Shown here: piece after piece, positions 53,549-64,000 of the stretch | How positions within the stretch are numbered: position 1 is the stretch's first letter | Layout of the letters: the number at the start of each line of letters is the position of its first letter | NCBI GenBank assembly: GCA_027559495.1 | Contig: JAMXSV010000005.1 | Span: 186,001-250,000 of the forward strand | Direction of reading: 5' to 3' | Length of the DNA: 64,000 nucleotides | Source: Aurifilum marmelostoma | Lineage: Eukaryota > Ascomycota > Sordariomycetes > Diaporthales > Cryphonectriaceae | The notes under the pieces: model-generated | Told to the model about the DNA's origin: nothing | Database searches by the model: none | What the model saw: only the letters and a program-made list of their open reading frames with translations | Position numbers and translations under genes: made by a program

Positions 53549-56198
53549 TCACCAGATGACGAGCCTGCCATCTGCAGTCCTGGTAGCACCCAGGGCCTTG
53601 CAACCAGTCTCCACTGTCCAGCCGCTGACATATGCGTCGTGTTGGCGCATCTTCTCGCAAGTCAGGGACTCACGGTAGTGCATGTACCGCAGCGAATCCC
53701 TGACAGTATCCGAGGTGAACTGGTAGCCGGCGTCAGGGTGGTGGACCTGGACGTAGCCGATGTGGCCGACGGGGCCCAGCTTCTTCTCCGTGCCGGACAT
53801 GTTGTCGATGATGTTGCAGAACTCCTGCAGCGGACCACCTTTGACGTCCATGACCTTCTGAACGAAATCGCGCTTGGTGTGGATCAGACGCGTGATCCTG
53901 CCCCTGGCGTCGATCCTGACAAAGTCCTTCTCCTTGGGGAGCTTGGACTCGGCCACGCCGCTGTAGCCGGCCCCCTCGGTCCACTTGAAGCCGAGGGCGT
54001 CGATGGCCTTGCGCTTGTGGTACTTCATGTGGTCCGTCTCTAGGTCCACCCAGAGACCCAGGCGGCAGGCCTCGCAGACGAACCCCGCGCTGAAGAACAT
54101 CCTCTGCGTGGGCTTCTTGCACTCCTGGCACTCGTGCACCTCGGCCCAGATGCCGTAGTTGGTGGTGGCGCACTGGAAGTTGGTGGACCGGTAGCCGCGG
54201 TCGAACGTCTCCAGCCAGAGCTCCTCGCCGTACATGGCCTTGGCGAGGGCGAAGCTGATGATGATCTCCTTGCGCGTCACGCTCTTGAGCAGCCTCGGCG
54301 AGTAGTCCTCCCTCTTGAACTCGGGCAGGACAATCTCCGCCTCCTCCTCGTCCTCCTCGTCATCGTCGTCCTGGATGTAGCCAGCCATCTCCTTCTGCAG
54401 CTCGATAGCTTCCTTCTGTCGGGCGGCCTCTGCTAGGATGGGGGCTGCCTCAACGGCGATCTCGGCATCCATGGCCATCTTGTAATCGTAGGTCGACATC
54501 GTCTGAGGAATGCAGAACACCGGCAGGGGCAGGGCCTCGAGGTACTGACGAAGCAGAGAGCTGGTATCGGTGATCATGTGGTCTTGACCAGCAGCTATTT
54601 AAGAAGAAGATTAAGATATTAGCGAAAAGGACCAATAAAAAAAGTTGGAGTCATCTACTCAGGAAGGGCAACTTCTTACCATAGATGGCGGGAAGAAGAC
54701 GATAGAAAAGCAGACCGACAATGGCAGTCGGGATTTTGACGCCCGAGTCTGTCCAAGTGACGCCGTATGTGCCCTTACGGGACGTCTTGGGGTCCTTTCC
54801 GCTCCAAGCTCGGGTGCTGTCGTTCTTCCACATGCAGCCGCGCTCAAACAGAGGGGCGATATCAGTGTGGATGTAGGTGCCGCGCTGCTTCTGGACGTCG
54901 GAAATAAAGTCCAGGAACCGGGCAACATGGTGCAGGCGGAACATCTCACAGTTGACGATCTCCAGCTTCTCGAGGCGGGGAAGCAGCTTGACCAGGCCGG
55001 CGGCGACCCGATCATCCACAAAGTCGACGTTGGCCAGCGTGAGGTGGAACGTGCCGTGGGAGTGAAGACTGAAGGACCGGAAGAGACGGGGGAGGGAGGT
55101 TCCCGTGCGCCAGTAGTCGGCCTTGGGGCGGTATGCGATGTTCTTGTCGACGTGCCAGTTTCGGTGGGACTTGGTCACCATCAGATGCTGGCGGCAGACA
55201 CGAGAGATTGTTAGTATTCTCACCTTCCCCAAAGGGTTTTTTCCCAGCAGACTTGGCTTTGGTGAAGTCATGGAGGAGACAGGAAAAGGGGAAACGACTT
55301 ACCACTGCGCCACGAGACTCCGAAGCTGCACCGACCTCGCCTCTGGACCGCAGCTGCTCGAGCTCCTGGTCATTGTACTCGGAGTCGAACAGGTTTCCAG
55401 TAGTGAAATCATACATGACCTGGTAGTCGCCGACGATCCAGGCCGCCTCGGTACAGGTCTGGAACAGAGCCGCACGGCTAGTGTAAGGGAGGTAACCGAA
55501 GATCTGCTCGGCAACAGGCTTGTATAGACCCAACACGTCCATAAGGGCGGGCTTGCGGCCATAGTTCGGGCGGCGAGTCAACATTCCCTTGCCTTGCTTG
55601 CTGATGCGGGAATTGATGAATGGTCGGACTGGAAAGTTCGGGCCGGGTTGCATAGGAGCCTTGAAATTTGATTAGTATCAGAAGACACTAGACACTCTAT
55701 GACCTTGAAGGGATGTAGAAGGTAGGGTTGTTCGTTGGCACAACTTACAGCCATGATGATGTACTGCTGGTCCGGATATGACATGGTAGCCTCCTTGGCC
55801 TTCTCCTCTGCGGAGACGACTTTCTGCACTCGTTTCTGGCCCCAGGACGGACCCTGGGTGTCATCGGACTTGTCGTGATCGCCCCAAGAATTGTCGTCGT
55901 CCTCGTTGCCGCTTCGGGTTCGCAGGCGACTGCAAATTGTCTGATCTGTGAAGGCCTGGCAGATCTTCATGTACTGGGCATGATTGTAGCCGGCAGGAGG
56001 GGTAAGGTAGCATACACGAATGTATTCTCCGGACGGTGCGCCTCCCGGTTTGCGAGCGTGATCATCCTCCAACCCGATCAGGAACTTGTACTGTTCCTCT
56101 GTGATGCGGGATTTGGCGTCAAACAAGCCCATCCACATCTGGGCCTGTTGGTCCCCGCGCCGGGGGTTGAAGCCCACGACCGTGACTCGCTGAGACAT
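53549..56198 (-). CDS. Uncharacterised 786-residue protein, F-box-like region and zinc ribbon
   Basis: Exons 56198-55749, 55659-55303, 55187-54680 and 54594-53549 join in phase through four clean junctions (GTAAGT, GTAAGT and GTAAGA donors). I do not recognise a named family. An N-terminal part (MSQRVTVVGFNPRRGDQQAQ) has an RxG-rich strand pattern. Residues ~175-210 (LMDVLGLYKPVAEQIFGYLPYTSRAALFQTC) resemble an F-box. Leu-rich segments (LVKLLPRLEKLEIVNCEMF) suggest a few LRR-like repeats after it. A long acidic run (DDDDEEDEEEAE) is followed by a C-x2-C ... C-x2-C zinc ribbon (HECQECKK ... FVCEACRLG) near residue 590. F-box plus LRR would suggest SCF ubiquitin-ligase substrate recognition, but this is inference. 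Confidence 0.75.
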
Positions 56199-57500
56199 CC
56201 TGTGCTGCTTTCTGCTCAAATTAGTTGTTGAGCCAGTGCTGGCGTGTATCGACGGAAGCAGATGCTTTTGGTCCCTTGTGATAAGCTTGCGGAGTGTTCA
56301 GGATGGAGAAACGGGCAAAACCAAGGGGAAAGGACGGTCAAACGACTGAGGAAGGATAGGAAATCTCTTGAGACCCTGCTGATCTTCTATGCTTTTGAGG
56401 GAAAATTGATAATCGGGATAGATGGTTGGAGCTGGTTCTCTGGACTTTGTTCGGCATCAAGACGGCTTCGGAAAAGGTTGCCTTGCACGCCTAGCCTGTT
56501 GGCCGCTCTAGGGATCTGAGCTTTCCCAAGGCTCCAACCGCAACAATGCTAGACTCAAAGGATGCTTGGGTCAAGAACCAATGTAGTCAAGAAGGAAGTG
56601 CTGAGGTGGATGAAGTGGTAATTGACTCTTGAAGTCGTGCAATAGGATTCTGGGGACGTGAGGCTGGAACCCTGAGCAGAAGTGCGGAAGCACGAGAGTA
56701 CTGACCGAACTTGGAACAATGACGGTGCTCAGTAGTGAATGGGGTGGTAATGCAGGTAGGGAGGGAGGCAGGTAGGCAGGCAGGCAGATGGAAGCACGGC
56801 TTAACCAAGATCGAGACGTACCTTTGAATCCTTGATTGGCTCGATTCCAAGTGCAGTTGAGCAAGACACGGTGTGGATAATTTGATGGTATTGTGACGGA
56901 GCTTGAGAGGGAGGGTCGAAAAAAGGGAGGTGAGGTAGGGAAAGGAGAAGAGAAGACAGGCGAGCGAGGTAGAGATGCAGAGAAGAGAAGATTGAAAAGA
57001 AGAGCCGATCAAAGTTTCCGAACCGAAAAGACTTGCGAGATCCCAACTCCAAGAGACGTTGTTGAAGTTGAGAAAGGTCGGTGCGGATGTGGCAGCAGAA
57101 GGGAAAAGAGGTTTTGTACTCGAAGAGGTGGGCCCTGCAAATGGTGATGAAGACAATAGAAGCAGGGAGAAACATCCCAATAAATTATGAAAGGCGGCAA
57201 GTTGGCAAAGTGACATCAACATGCTACCGTTCTTCCACGTGGACGGAGGTACCGATGACTGTTGAAACAATGGGTTGACTTTCCAACAATTTACATGCGC
57301 TCTGATTGGGCAGCAGGGTGCAAAAAATGCTGGAAAATCAGCAAAAAGAATGTTCCGGCGGACTCCGGGGCAGACAGTGACATCAGGTGAAGTACTGCTA
57401 TGGGTTTTGGCACTTTGTGATTGGTCCTCATAGCTTTTGTGCGAGGATGCCCTGCCCATGCTGTTGACTCCAACATGTACCTGCTGCCTCTACTATGTCT
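56199..57500 (-). promoter_or_regulatory. Long leader and promoter, possible 5' UTR intron
   Basis: On the minus strand this is strongly CT-rich, like fungal promoters and leaders. A good donor (AAAG|GTACGT) begins at 56821, and a CTAAT..GCAG acceptor lies just before the ATG at 56198, so a UTR intron of about 600 nt is possible. A GGCA/GGTA-type microsatellite lies near 56757-56790. Confidence 0.3.
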
Positions 57501-60500
57501 TATTGTCTCGTGGATTGTGAGCAACTTGTGATATCATCGATGATACTGACCAGGAGAAAGATAGCTTGTGAGACCGATCATGAGGGAACTTTGTTCCTTT
57601 TGCTTGTCTCACCCCCATGAATGCAGAAAGTCCCTTCTTAGATGTACATTTTCCGCACAGATCATTCTTCTCCCATCTTCTGTACTGGGGCTTCTAACCA
57701 GAGGTCATGATTAGAAACGCTGCCGGGCTTTTCATGGCCCTTTGGGTGCCATTCTCTGGTGCTCTAAGGGTTCTCAAAGGATGTTCCGCTGGCATCACAG
57801 ACCTTCGAATGGCAGAAGGGACTCGCGTTCTCATGGCCAGCCATGTCACGCCACATGAGTAAAATTATAGCAGTGGATAGAGGCTCCCATAACCTGACTA
57901 ATTACAACAGAAGCACAGAGAAAAATTGGTATCAAACAGTGTGAAGCATTTCTCTGTCATGGCTTCGTGTGATGAGCCGTCAGAAACGAGTGCGATCTTC
58001 AACATGCCAGAAGCAGTAGAGGCCTGAAAAGACGAAGCAGGGCAAGGCTTAAAAGAGAACAATTCTGACATCCATCTGCAAGAGGTACCTGAGAATATGT
58101 CTCATCTCGAAGATCAATCACAGAAATCTTGCACTCTTACACTCGGGCACAGTGACGACAAGCATTAATAAATAATCACCTGGCTAGTATAGTAACATAC
58201 TTAGTGGTATGACCTGACTGCTAGGCTACTAAGGTGCATATGAGCAGGCGACAACGCTGTTTGCCTACGTCTAGAACAGCACCCTTCAAAGACGAGTATC
58301 ATATCAGACCACAAAGAAACAGCATCAAATATTTAATAGCAGGAGAAGGAGACTTCGGATCCGAGTTTGTTTGCGAAAAGTGCTTTGGCGACCATGTCTC
58401 CTTGTTGAGGTCGTGCCTTTGAGTGACTGCTTGCGAACGACATTGCCGGATATGCCTCTTCATCTCCAACATCAGATCCCAAACCCCAGCACTCAGCTCT
58501 TTGACTCAACAACACAGTGGTGGGATTTCTCGACAACTTTCCAGGGAGCTCAGAGGGAAATGCTAAGTGCTGGTCCACAAGCCATCAAAATCCAGCTCTC
58601 TCTGCCCAAGCACATGTCACAGGAAGCATGTAGAGACGAGAAGGGCCGAAATTGACTGACGTACATATGAAGAAATTGTGCTGTCCGGCTGCTTATTGCT
58701 ACTCACCTGAAGTCTCTTCATCTACATGTCACCATTTGACCTGATACATCTTGCCTAGCATCTCCAAGCGCCCGAGGTCTACCGATATGTCAAACGAAAG
58801 GACCACCCGATCGTTGCCCCCAGGCAATACTATCCTCTCCACCTCAGAACTATCAAGGCAACAGCGACGAGTCACTACGAGAAACGGTCAGCCAAGTCCC
58901 GGAGGCCTGGATGCGCGCGTGAAGTGGACTGCTCGAGAGAAGCACAGAAGGCTGGCACTCGGCAGCAGTACGAATAGCTTCAGCGCAGGATGTCCAGATC
59001 AGAAGCGCTCTCAGCAGATCCGCATAATCGGGGGTGACCACCACTTAAGTTTTGACCTGGGAAAAGCTTCTGAACGAGTATTGTAACGGACTACTGAAAC
59101 CTTGGCAGGACAGACATCTCTTTTCTACCGACGACCTAGAGCATCCAAAGATAGCCCCTCTCTTCTTAGCCCACCAGCCAGCGGCCTCGAACACCGGCAG
59201 CACTCTCCATGAACCCCACGAAACTGCCCTACCTCTCTTCCGCAACATCGTACAAACTCTATCACCAGGTGCAGCCTCCCTTGCCTGCAGACACTTGCCT
59301 GCACCACCATTGACACACTGCATATAATAGACAAGGAGCCCCGTCACCTGCTCAGCGCCTGTCCACCCAACTCCTGTCTACAGCACCTCTGACGTAAAAG
59401 AGAAACCCAAACGAAAGGGATCTTCACTTTCCTATTCCCTTTCTGCATGTCAGCCGAGATAAGGTTTACATCAATAAGACCATTGGCGAGACAAGCGCAG
59501 CAAGAGCAAGGGACAGTTGGCGGCAGCGTCGTGTGTGGTGTCCTTTCCTTGGGGGGGGGGGGGGGGAAAGGGGATGACGACGGTGAGATAATACCCGGAT
59601 CCCACGTGAGGGGAGACCAAACAAAGAAAGAGCTCTGCAGAAAAGAAGAGATCGCGGTCTGGTGGTCTCGGAGGGGGAGGAGCCGAGCTGCTATTCGACC
59701 AGAGGAGGCAGATAGGGTATGGAGAAGACGGGGGTGGTGGGAAGGCATCTACAGGCCTGCGTACATGTGCATACATACAGCCCCCCCCCCTCCCCAACCC
59801 CTCAGAGCCCACACAAGACCTTCAAGTGTCGCTTTTTGTGTGGGGGAGGAGGGTGAGGTGGGAGCCGGGTGACCTCGGTGGAGGGTGCGCGCCATCTGTT
59901 TCTGATCGATACTGTACCTACGTCTTCTGCCGGAACTTTCTACTAAGTACCTGTTTGTACCATATGCAGACCATGTTGCAAAGGTCTCGAACTCTCTTCC
60001 CCCCTTCTGCCAAGCCCACTGTGTCCCACCGGGATGATGGACTCAAAGTATATGTGTGCATCCAAGGACAAGTGAACGAAGGCGGGAGGAGGGGGAAAAA
60101 AGTTGGAGACGAAAAGGTTGGCTGCACACCCTCTCGGCATGCGGGACGACATCATATCTGCGTGGTATGACGAGTCAGCCTGCATATTGCACGCAACGGT
60201 GAGGGGTAAAAACAAAAGCTCCCCCTCCATCTCTTAGACTGCCTCTCGAGCGGTCGGTCGGTCAGTTCTGGGCTGTTGGCGAAATTTCTGTTCTAGTGTC
60301 GTCCCAGCAGATGAAAAGGCAAGATTCGTCTGACAAAACCCTGGGGCCGAAAAGGCAATTTACACGTTTGCTATAAATGGGTATTACATTTTTGGAATCA
60401 CAACATCCTTTCGGGGCAGAGGCAGCGAAGGATGAGGAGCCGTCTCCCGTCTCTGGATTCTCGCAACGGGATCTCGACGGGGGAAGCGGCTGCATGAACA

Positions 60501-63500
60501 CACACACAAAAAAGAGGGGTTGTCATGCGCCCTTCTTGTGACCTCCTAACCCTGATGGTGGGTGGTAGACGGTGATCGTGGTGGTGATAGGCTAGGTCAA
60601 CCCAAACAAAGCCGGGACCGGGACACATAGTGCTGTAACAAAAAGATGAGTCGTTTGTTATCTCTCGACTCGCCCAGCTGACCTTGTCCAGATCATGCTC
60701 AAGGTCATATCTCAACCGCTATCCGGATCGGATAGGGAGAAAAAACGGAAAGCCGCCACACTCTGCCCATCCCCGGCCAAGCATAGAGACCAAAGAAGGT
60801 GGGGGGCAAAACAAGAGAAGATTATACATGATACTTGGTCGCATATTCCTGCAGATTAAAAAAAGAGCGGTCAGGCGACGAGACAAGTCGAGAAGGAGGG
60901 CTGCTTGAGATCGACAACGAGGGGCCCAGGTCTTTCCCTCCTCTCTTGCCGGGCATGGGGGTTTTCGACGGATTTTGTTCTCCGCGGCTGGTACTGGGAA
61001 TCCGCTGGGTACTTGTCACTTTTACCGTTTATACTTTGTGTATATGAGTAGCAGAATAACCGGTCGGCTCACGGCACACGGAAAAGAAGAGTTGGTAGGC
61101 AGGTAGCTTCTCTTTTCTTTTGGACCTTGCTCACGTCTACTGCCACGTTGACAGGACGGATAATGTCCTCCTACTCCTTACCCTGTCATAAGCCCCACAC
61201 AGCACAGCACAGAGCGGAAAGACAGCCGCCTGACGAACGGGAGATCCATGCGGGCAGGGTGGGTATGGAAAGCAAACGAAGTAGTGGGACAGCAAGTAGC
61301 TCAACATCGGGACGAGCTATGAATGGTGGTCGCTCGAGAGGCCTTTCTTTTAAAGCATTGTTTTGTTTTGATTTCGTGGCGCTGCCCACTGCTACTACTA
61401 TTTACATCTGTGCGAAAAGTACTTGACTACTTGGAGTAGTACGAAGATCTTGGTGGTCAAATGGGGGGTGGGCCTAGCGCAGACAAACCTTTCATGGGCG
61501 CTTCTGCTTGGTGGTTGGTTCGTACCGAAGCCCTGCCTTAGCTCAGTCTCCAAGTGTTTCGCCTTTTGGCTCTGTGATCAACCACTGGTCAGGAGTAGCA
61601 CGTTTCTGCGCTGCGACCCTGCATGCAGCCTCTCTGACGCCGCCGGGTGCGCAGGGTGCAGGAGCCGTCGGCTGGGGTGTCGTGTGGCCAGACAGACAGC
61701 TGGCCGGTGGTGGAGGACGCGCGCGAGCCTGATGGGGCCCAGAACACTTGTCACTCGCCCCCCCCCCCCTGCTCCGTTTGTTTTGCTGGTTCTTTTTTCC
61801 GCCGTCTTTCCCCTTTGCCGCGCGCAGATGAATCTCGAATGGTTCGATGGGGCCGGAGCGATGACAAGATACCTTGTGGCCGTTGTTGTGGTTGTTGTCT
61901 TCGTCGTCATCTGGGTCAGGTAGTGAGACGGGGTCCATCCCTCGACCCTCTTTGCCCAACGGGGCGTTCCGTGGGATCTTTGGGTCTGGGTCAGTTTCTT
62001 TCCCCTCCGTCCTGCAGATAAGGACAAGATGGTAGCCCCGCCACAATTTTCAAGAAATGTCCCTGGGCTCTAGGTACATAGTAGCAAGCCTAACGAGAGG
62101 CCCGCGCATAAGTACGATAGGTGGAGATTCACACAAGGTAGGCAGCACTATCGAGTCCCTGAATCGTTGTCCGCAAATCGCAAACCCCACCAGGGTGAGC
62201 AAGGCCTTGAAGGGCAGGTAGAGCAAGTTGCAACAAGGAGTCCTGAGGCGGACTGTGTGATTCAGACACAAAGGCTTGATCGTGAACGGCGAGGGCCAAG
62301 GGGAAAACCCGAGTTTAAAGGAAAAGGAAAAAAAAAAAGGAAAAAAGGAGCGAAACGGTGTTTCCATACATAGTAGACAAGTCGTCTAACCCCGATGGAT
62401 CTGTTGATTGAGACCCCCTCTGTTTGAGAGTGGCAAAAGGAGGAAGGAAACCACCCCAAAAAAAAAAAAAAGGACAAAAAATATTTAGAGACATTACGCA
62501 GCGTGGTAGACTGGAAATTGTCGTTGCGACGCAGGTGTTGCAGGTTTGAAAAACAAGTAGCCCTGTGGTCACACGGGCTTTGAAACTTCGAGGTGGCGAG
62601 GCATACGAGTTTCGTCCTCTCTGGGCGCCTGGGTTCGTGATTGGTATGAACGAGCAAGGTTCACCTGCGCGCCGTGTGCTTATGGTGCTTGGACTGCTGA
62701 AAAATGCCAGAGGATCCTCCGACCTCGCAGGAAAATTTGCGATGCGCCATGTCTTGAATTTGTGGTGTTTCTTCCTTTCTTTCTTTTGTTTTGTTCTTCT
62801 TTAGTCTGGGATCCTAAGGTGCTTGAAATTTGCCTCGACATCCTTGCGTAGTAAATCGGTCGCCTGAAAGTCTGGCGAAGTCCTGGTAACGGCAAACATA
62901 TTTGTATGACGCAGGCAGTACCTCAAAACTCCAGTGCCGGGTACTAGACAAAGCTGTGAGCTCATGTGCTGCGGTGGGTTTCGTGTACAGTGAGAGAGCC
63001 TGTCAGGGCCCGTCTAGGACAGGATTAGTCTAGCAATTGCTATCGAGTGAGAGTCACGGACTTGGTTCTTGCTCGGCCGAAACGCTCAATTGGCGTTGGA
63101 GGTAACAATTTGCTAGAGAGGCATTGTCAGCTAGCTGCGCCGGCAGTCTCCTTATTGAGGACCTTGAACAGGGGACATCGATGGCCCTGTTGCACACAAG
63201 GCATTGTTCCCAGACGTCTGCTTGCCTGTGGATGCAACAATGCAACGGCGCAACGCGAGGGAATGCGATCGGCATCCAATGTGCCAGGTCACCTTGTCCC
63301 AAGACCAATTGCAGCTGTGTATTACCGTGAAGACGCCAGATGGTGAAGGGGGAAAGAAGCAGGAACGTCGACCCCTTTGCTAAGGCCCTCTTTTCTTCTT
63401 CCGCAGTGGAGGCTTCAGAGCATCAGGCCTTGTTCGGCAGCTTGTCGTGGTAGTATCTCAGCCTAGCTGGGAATCCACTAGAGGACGCCTAGGAGAGATT

Positions 63501-64000
63501 TATGGGTGGCCGAAGTTGACATTTCCTTCCAGGGCGTCACTGTGTGTCAGGGAATCGGTCCTGCCTCGAACAACAAGGCCGGCGAAATGTCCTCATGCTG
63601 TCGTTGCGCGATAGCAGGCGCGCTGTGGTCCTCGGAGAGCCAAGGCACCCAGCACAGCTTGCGTAGCGCCGCACCATAACGGTATGTCTGCAGCGTCGTG
63701 GTCTGCAGCCGCCGCCGTCCAGGTGCTGCCAGTGGGGCCTGTCTCGGGTATAATGCCTGGTAGAGCTCGATAACAATCACGAGTTTGATGGCTGGAGCCA
63801 GCCACTTTTTTCTTTCTTTTGTGCTTTGGTGTAAGACTTTGAGACGCTAGGCACTGGCATGTTGGTCTAGTAAGATTCTTCTTGACTCGGTCGTGAGGAG
63901 GCAAAAGCTGGTGATGTCGAATACGTATAGAGACTGGCCGTGCCGCCTGGTGGCCTGGTGTAAGCCGCGAATCCGGAGCACAGAGGATCTGGGGCAGATT
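57501..64000. other. Gene-poor 6.5 kb to window end
   Basis: No supported gene on either strand. Frames are short, overlap in several phases and lack family motifs. Homopolymers include G16 (59551-59566), C10 (59781-59790), C12 (61758-61769) and several A/T runs. The stretch could be a long leader, a long non-coding transcript, or regulatory DNA of a gene outside the window. Confidence 0.4.

Noticed and set aside
61423..61923. 166-codon frame with a hydrophobic C terminus
   Set aside because: It runs through a C12 tract and GTT/GTC repeats, and the opposite strand is equally open; no family motif.
1..64000. CRISPR arrays, prokaryotic operons, dispersed 5S rRNA, LTRs, telomere repeats
   Set aside because: None was found on reading; gene structure is eukaryotic and I saw no 5S core sequence, long terminal repeats or TTAGGG array.

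Overview
This window reads as nuclear DNA of a filamentous ascomycete (Pezizomycotina, most likely a sordariomycete). The evidence is short GT-AG introns of about 50-100 nt with CTAAC-like branch sites, both-strand gene layout with no operons, dispersed tRNA genes carrying small anticodon-loop introns, a Zn2Cys6 regulator, fungal SLX4, and several MFS transporters. The species cannot be named from the sequence alone.

Layout. 1-5 kb: 3' end of an MFS transporter, a tRNA-Thr(TGT), a secreted heme peroxidase gene with an in-frame stop, and a polytopic membrane protein. 6-16 kb: a 14-TM MFS exporter, an intracellular GH2 beta-mannosidase, a Rab4/Ypt4-type GTPase and an SDR dehydrogenase. 16-24 kb: ribosomal protein eS21 divergent from SLX4, a Nudix hydrolase, and a second 14-TM MFS transporter. 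27-37 kb: a Zn2Cys6 transcription factor, a D-2-hydroxyacid dehydrogenase, an unrecognised nuclear-looking protein and a CPD photolyase. 37-45 kb: gene-poor, with tRNA-Lys(CTT), a hairpin-rich element, xylitol dehydrogenase and tRNA-Val(TAC). 45-56 kb: a secreted Ser/Gly-rich protein, a flavin monooxygenase, mitochondrial ribosome recycling factor, a Gly/RGG-rich mitochondrial protein and a 786-residue zinc-ribbon protein. 56-64 kb: about 7.8 kb with no convincing gene.

Most genes are housekeeping or carbohydrate-metabolism genes with no evident shared pathway. Two mitochondrial genes (recycling factor and Gly-rich protein) are convergent neighbours, and two genome-maintenance genes (SLX4, photolyase) are present but unlinked.

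The most unusual feature is the tRNA-Lys(CTT) at 39663-39815. Besides the expected 19-nt anticodon-loop intron, it has a 61-nt insertion exactly between the T-stem and T-loop. This insertion has every mark of a spliceosomal intron: GTACGT at the 5' end, a CTAAC branch site and a terminal AG. Removing both pieces leaves a standard 73-nt tRNA-Lys. A second pattern is that three unrelated genes (SLX4, an MFS transporter and mitochondrial RRF) each need one base removed from a G6/C6 run to restore the frame, in a window that also has at least eight G or C tracts of 10 or more bases.
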